From contig NC_067285.1 in NCBI RefSeq assembly GCF_020740795.1, positions 91,099,152 through 91,163,151 of the forward strand: a DNA stretch of 64,000 bases, written 5' to 3'. Positions 58,201 through 64,000 of the stretch are shown one piece after another. Origin of the DNA: Apus apus (Eukaryota; Chordata; Aves; Apodiformes; Apodidae). The first letter of the stretch is position 1, and the number at the start of each line of letters is the position of its first letter. Under the pieces are notes generated by a model. That model had not been told where the DNA came from. It saw nothing but the letters and a program-made list of their open reading frames with translations, and searched no databases. The translations under genes were made by a program, and so were the position numbers.

Positions 58201-61200
58201 TCAGCCCATACCCATGTTCTGTACAATTAAAAAGGGTGTTATTTGATAGTTGTGATTAAGATCTGTTAAAATAGTAATTAATACACTGTTATATATTGTC
58301 CTTTCTCTTTCTGTCCCTTGTGCTTACCTATTCCCTAAGCCTGCAGTTAATTGAAATGCTGGAGAGCCCTAATCTTGTAAAGTGGTGTTACAAATCCCTT
58401 CAGACCCATCAGCAGGAACACTTCTAGGAAGGGGGTCTAGGACTTGGTGAAGTCAGAAGTACCCACCAGCACTAAGACCTTTCATGACTGATCTGAAAGT
58501 GCTTTACAAAAAGGTCAGAGCCATCTTGCCATTTCATGCACAGGGCCATTCACCAGCCAGCCATGGAGAGCAGGCTCAGGCAAGGTGAATCCATTCAGGT
58601 CAGGCTGATCCTGGACATAATCCTGGGTTCGGGTCAGTTGCACCCACAGTCAGTTTGGAGTCATGTAGCTAAAAGTTAACTTGTGCAGACTTACACAGAC
58701 CTACAGCTTGGTTTAATTTAAAAGCTCCCCACTGACCTGACCTGGCTCTGGCCAAGCTTTAAATGACGGGAGAGGGATTAAACAGCAGCATTCATTGTCT
58801 AGGTCAATGCCCTAATCATAAGGCAAAGCTGCAGCTTTGGTATAGTTGATCAATAACTCTATGATGGATGAAATACTAGCATGAATTGCACATACTACAT
58901 TATAAATTAAAATACATGTATATATTCTCCATGTCTGAGATCCATTAGAAACTTTAAACCAGTCTTTTCTGAAATCCTGTGACCTGTAAACCTTACTTGG
59001 GTGCATGCTGTGTTGAGCACTGCAGTGTTCACAGCACAATGGCACTGACACTGGCTTTTAAGCAGTACATCTGGTGTCACAGCGGCAGATCAATGCTAGG
59101 TAATAGCCACAAAGTGTTTAGTATTTTATGTATAAAAAGAACAAACAGAACAGAGTTTTCTGAGAAAGAGAAAAATTAGCAGTTGCTTATGTGTTACCAG
59201 AGATTTGGCATGTAAGACACAGATGTCTCCCTCCAGTTGCTTCTTTGTAATTAATTCATGTACCAAGTTGAGGTCTTGGGTCTCTGCCCTCCCATACTGG
59301 GGCTGGCCACCCACCTCTGGCTGCCGTGGCCCTGCCCGTGGCTAGCGAGTGCACTCATCCATGCCTGGAGCAGTTAGCATTTCCAAGGGATCATCATTTT
59401 AAAAACATTTGCTCTTTTGAAAATCTCACCTTTTTGTGGTACCTGAACAGCAATGGAGCCTTTAGGGAAGGCAGCCCAGGGAACAGGGGGAGACACCTGG
59501 GTCTCGGCATGACAGACCGGGTGGGCTCTCGTCCTCCGAGGCAGAGCCAGGAGCTGCTGGGCTGCCTGTGGCAGCCGGGGCTTGCTGGAGGCTTCTTGGA
59601 AACGCTGCGGACGCAGGCGAGTGCTTCACAGTGTGCAGAGGCATTTGTGGTCGTTTCCTTCCTCTTTTCCAGAGACAGAAACAACCACCACCATACACGG
59701 GCCTGTGCCCTCCTACTCCACCCGTGTGTGAATCATGCTGAGGGCTGCCCGAGGTGAGAGGAGCAATGACAGAAATCCCCCCACCAGCCCTGTGTAGGGT
59801 GGGTGTGAAAGACCGGAGATAGGCAGGTTGCTCATTCACTTTTCATAACCAGAAGAGCAGCAACAGCTGTTCTTTCGTTTGCTGATAGCTACTTCAGGCC
59901 TCTTGCAGCTGATCCCCACAAGGCTGCAGGCAGGCTCCCTGCACTCCGCAGAAGGGACGTGCCACAGGTCTGGCTCAGTGCTTGGAGATCCTCCCCAAAA
60001 TGCAGTAGCTGGAGCCCGGCAAAGCCCACCCTCGGGCTGTGCTACCAGCACAGCAGCACCTGCAGAAACCAGGCCTGGGTAGTGGCTGAGAGAAACACGG
60101 ATTTTAGAAATGGCATGCAAAATAAATCTGTTATGCAAAGCACCTGTGAGTGACAGAGGTCTGACTGAGGCAGAGCCAGCTCTGCCTGCAGAGCAGGGCA
60201 AGTGCTTGTGGTGCCTGGGAAGGGAGAGCCCTGAGGCCCATTGCTTCTGTCGTGCTGAGAATCACTCTCCTCCGGGCTGCCTGGGGACAAGGCTCTCCTG
60301 CCTCCCGAGCCACGCTGGCACACAGCACCTGCCATGTGTCTGCTGGCGATGGAGTGAGAGGCCCAGGGCAGGGGAAAGGCCACCAGAGCTATGGTTGAGC
60401 ATTTACAGCAATATAAACATCTAGGTGGGGTTTTCTCCCTGAGATTTTTTTGCAGCAGCTCAGAGCACCACCTGAAGGGTGTGCAGGTCAGCTAGGACAG
60501 GCACACAGTGATAACTGGTCCAGACTTTTTGTACTTATAGATGTGAAGAAGATCTCTGAGACATAAAATATGTTTCCTCACGTCCAGAGACAATAGTTCA
60601 TTACTATTTTTTCTAACAAGGGAGTTTGGCTAACCCGGTTGTGCTCGTATCTGGCTTTTTTCAAAGGCTGAAATGACTTTTCATTAAGTCAAGGTAGTTA
60701 ATTTGCTCACAAAAGCATGAGCAGACAAGTTAGTTACCATGTTCTGAAATGAAGCTTTTTATTCTTTGAATCTTAACCTGAGCGCTGTGTGGCAGAGGCA
60801 TTAGGAGAAGGTGCTAAAAGACATGAATTACCCCATTTATTTGAAATTATTTTAATGGCTGTTCTCACTCAAATGTAATAGTAACACAGGAAAGGCTGAG
60901 ATGTGAGAGTGCTGACATTTCTTTTTTCTTTGTGTCTGATCCCTGTGGTGATTTATTTCATTGTGGTGCCATGTATAAAAAAAACTGCTTTAAATGCATT
61001 TTCTTTATCAGTACAAGTACTAGCTATTATGTGTTTGGACACCTTAGCAATGACACAGTGCCCCCCAAAATTACACAAATATTTGCAAACTGTTAATTGC
61101 AAATATCAGGCAAAAGACTATCAATTATATCTAACAAGTTTTAATAACTTCCCATATGAAAAACTGGTGGGAAGATCCAAAACATATTTTTATTATTTAT

Positions 61201-64000
61201 TCTTAGAAAATATTTATATTGTATACTACAGACCAAGTAAGTATAAAAAGGCTGGGAAATTGGTATTTAAAATAATGTAACATATACTCACCACAAAAAT
61301 AATAGTTTCTGATTTCACAGACTGTGTATCTATTTAACATGTTATCTGACTTGCAAAATTCAGTAAAACAGTTAGTGACCCAAAATGATGTTTTCTGTCA
61401 AAATGAGAAGTCAGATGCTGACAAAAATAACAATGCTTTAAGTTTCAAGCATTTTATCTTAAAAAAATAAATAATAAAAAAAAAAGAGTTTAACCTAATT
61501 TAATAGGAAATGAAAGTAAAATGAGCAATGGAGTAACAAAATGAAAGGATCAGTTTGAGAAGGTTGAAAAGGAACATCTGGGCAAGGTCTCTTCCCCTAG
61601 CTGAACAGCTTGGCTTGATTGAGGTGCACATTGTTTCGTTCTCCCCCAGCCTCCATTTTCTCAGACCAAAGAAGTTGAAACTTAGCATGTCTGCCCAGCT
61701 GTCATTTGAATGTATTTTGAATACTAGAGAGAGATTTTTACCACCGAGCTGTACCCAGGGACCCTGGTGCCCAAGTAACACTAGCAAAACCACCCTAGTA
61801 GGTTTTCTCATGTTCCTGTTCCTTGCCATTCCCACCACGTGCAGTGGGACTGCAGTTATACAGACCCCATCCCAATAAGCCATTTGGCCAGATCTTCTGC
61901 TCAGTTCTTCTCTGTCCAGATTTCACTCACTGTATTTGAGTTGCCACAATTTTGGAGCACATCAGTTCTATAGCTCAGGAAAAGCTGCATAATTAGACAC
62001 TACGATAATGTGCTTCACACTTCATTGCCAGTAAAAAGTGCCTTTTAGCTTTGAGAGTCTGAAAAAACCAGGCTGTGAATAACCAGCCTTTTGTTTGTTG
62101 CTTTTTGGGTGGGTTTGTTTGTTTTTTCACATAGCACCAAACCAAAATTCCCCTGATACTTTATCCTCTCTCCAATTTGATTTTAAAAATCAGCCAGCTT
62201 TTGGTGGCTTCACACTTTGCACTGGTTGTAGGATGCACAATCAAAAATACATCAAGTCTCCCATAAATGCCCTGTGCATCCTGTATGGTCAGCTCAGAGG
62301 TCTCAGGGAAGCCCATCCACTTTGTTTCACTGAATTGCAAGCAAACCTTGAATTCTTCAGTTTGTGATACAGTGTAAGAAGCCCTGTGAAGCAAATATGG
62401 ACGTGATGGGATTTTCAGTTATGGTGTGATTCTGGGGCATGTCTTCATCTGGCTTTGTCTGATACAACAACTCTCTGGTGCCTTCTGGTCTCTGAATCTG
62501 GCATCCCACAGAGGATGCCACAACATATCATCCTGGCCTAGCTATTGCTGCACTTCAACACATAAAAACAGCAGCATGAACTGTTGTACATAAAGCTTAA
62601 CCCACAGAGAAAAAGATGACATCGAACAGAACGTGTTCAAAAGTATGTCTCAAAAAACTTCAAAACAGGTATTCAATCTGTTAGTGGAGTGGGGACAGTA
62701 GTAAAAATGTTCACCATTGTAACAGATTTCAAGATTCACAGCATGATAACTTGGATGTGATCTTTAATGTTCACACAGTAACAATGGCTACTTTTAAATT
62801 AGGGTTACAAAAACCAAAACTCTCAGTGAAGTGGCACTGAGAGAGCTGAGATGTAGAAACCTATTTCTTCCAAAAGCCAAAATGCTTTTAACTGAGGACT
62901 GCAAATACCTAGCCACTTGCGTAACTCTGCAGAAGTATCACGCTGTTCAGGTTCTTTTACAAACATGTCAGTTTTAGTGTTTCAGGGGGCAATGGATTTG
63001 CAATCAACATTTGAAGAGAAAAAGAAGTAGGAAAGAGAAGAGTATAGGAAAGATGGGCACCCTCGTCTTGTCTGCTTGGGTGCAGAAGCATGTAAAGATT
63101 TAAAGCTGATGTGAAAACCTCACATGAGACTAGTATGTTTTTGTGACCAGAAGCTTCCCTTTAGATCAGGTTGATAAGTGCTAAATATTCACCAGCCTGG
63201 GAGCTGGAGGGTCAATCACATCATCAAGTGTCCCATACACCACAGCTATTCAAGGTGCCTGCAATGCAAATACTTGCTCACCTACATTTGCAGGTGAGAT
63301 TATCTCTATCTCTGGGATTCATAGGAGGGGAACAATTTAATTTGGAATTTATTTTTAAAGAGAAGCTCAGAGTATAGAGAAACAGGGTATGGACAAGAAT
63401 ACCCAACCAGTTTATCAGGGACAAAGTATAAATAGGTAAGATCTGAGCGGCAGCTTATTGCTTTTAGGGTAACTCTTGAAGTCCCACTTTGGATTTGGAT
63501 CAGACAAACCACCGCATTCATTCCTGTTGAAACACATGAGTTGGGGCTCAATCAAGACAGACACACGTCATTCTCTCAGGATCCATGTGGAGACAGAACC
63601 ATCCTACTGTGCTACGTGCCATCTTTATGGCACCATGCTGTAGGTCCCTCAAAGGTCAGTTCTGAACTAGCTGAAGAACAGAGAAAGGGAGAAAAAATAA
63701 TCTTGCTGCACTAAGAAATCCCCCAGGGAATTTCCTCTATGGGCTGCAGAAACCTTGGGGTGAGACAGATGTGCAAGATGTGAGAGATGGTGTGGGACAG
63801 AGGGGACAGAAAACCTGAGGAGGAGGGGAACACCACAAGTCATGAAGAATGTACTGCATTGTGTGTTAACCCCACTCCATCTTCTCACAGAATTCTCTTA
63901 CACACCTGAAGTTTCTACCCCCTTAGCTTGGCTTTCTGTGCAGGAGGACAACTTGGTCTGATCGGGTATGTCAGGATTTGACTCTTAGACTTGCCCAGCT
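55241..64000. other. Intergenic DNA to the end of the window, nothing recognised
   Basis: No gene or repeat with clear ends. Open frames at 59326-59757, 60903-61280 and 61500-61883 have no family motif. The stretch 59330-60420 is somewhat GC-richer than its surroundings but has no exon that I can support. RHOH, whose coding exon is single and should be easy to see, is not here. Confidence 0.45.

Noticed and set aside
59326..60424. GC-richer stretch with many frames, considered as exons of a neighbouring gene such as RHOH
   Set aside because: RHOH has a single coding exon with GTPase motifs, none of which are present; no consistent splice structure.
60903..61280. 125-codon open frame with a hydrophobic start resembling a signal peptide
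   Set aside because: AT-rich sequence in which long frames arise by chance; no known family motif, no supporting splice or promoter signal.

Overview
This window is bird nuclear DNA. The evidence is the many CR1 LINE fragments with the typical avian 3' tail (repeats of an ATTCTATG-like unit), two solo LTRs with 5-bp target duplications, compact introns, and a nicotinic receptor gene whose exons read as CHRNA9. I cannot name the species; the repeat content suggests a non-galliform bird, but this is a weak inference.

Layout. 1-18 kb: no gene that I can support; one CR1 and one solo LTR (12371-13060). 18.07-23.87 kb: CHRNA9 on the minus strand, five coding exons, complete and intact (486 residues by my reading). 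24-35 kb: 5' flank of CHRNA9, with CR1 copies and an unusual cluster of CpGs at about 26.64-27.12 kb. 34.9-42.99 kb: the most interesting part, two related two-exon genes arranged head to head. Gene A (minus, 36894 to 35187) and gene B (plus, 41357 to 42735) each have a GC-rich TATA-containing promoter, a short first coding exon with a shared motif, a phase-1 intron, and a second exon coding a tyrosine-recombinase-like domain of the kind found in DIRS/Ngaro/Crypton elements. Both frames are intact, differences between them include many synonymous changes, and both carry the same substitution of a catalytic arginine by tryptophan. I read them as an ancient pair of domesticated, probably catalytically inactive recombinases. 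37.78-41.10 kb, between them: a decayed gammaretrovirus-like ERV (pol end, env piece, 3' LTR) with a nested CR1. 43.6-45.0 kb: a long CR1 on the minus strand. 45796-46503: a second solo LTR of the same family as the first, inverted. 46.5-64 kb: no supported gene; two more CR1 copies, a (TA)n tract and a small CpG island at about 50.28 kb.

How they fit together. CHRNA9 makes a pentameric cation-channel subunit of cochlear and vestibular hair cells and stands alone here. In mammals it lies between RHOH and RBM47; neither coding sequence is seen in this window, so the recombinase pair lies in the 5' (expected RHOH-side) interval of CHRNA9. Without the ERV and CR1 sequence, the two recombinase promoters would lie under about 1 kb apart, so they may have arisen as an inverted duplication sharing a bidirectional promoter.
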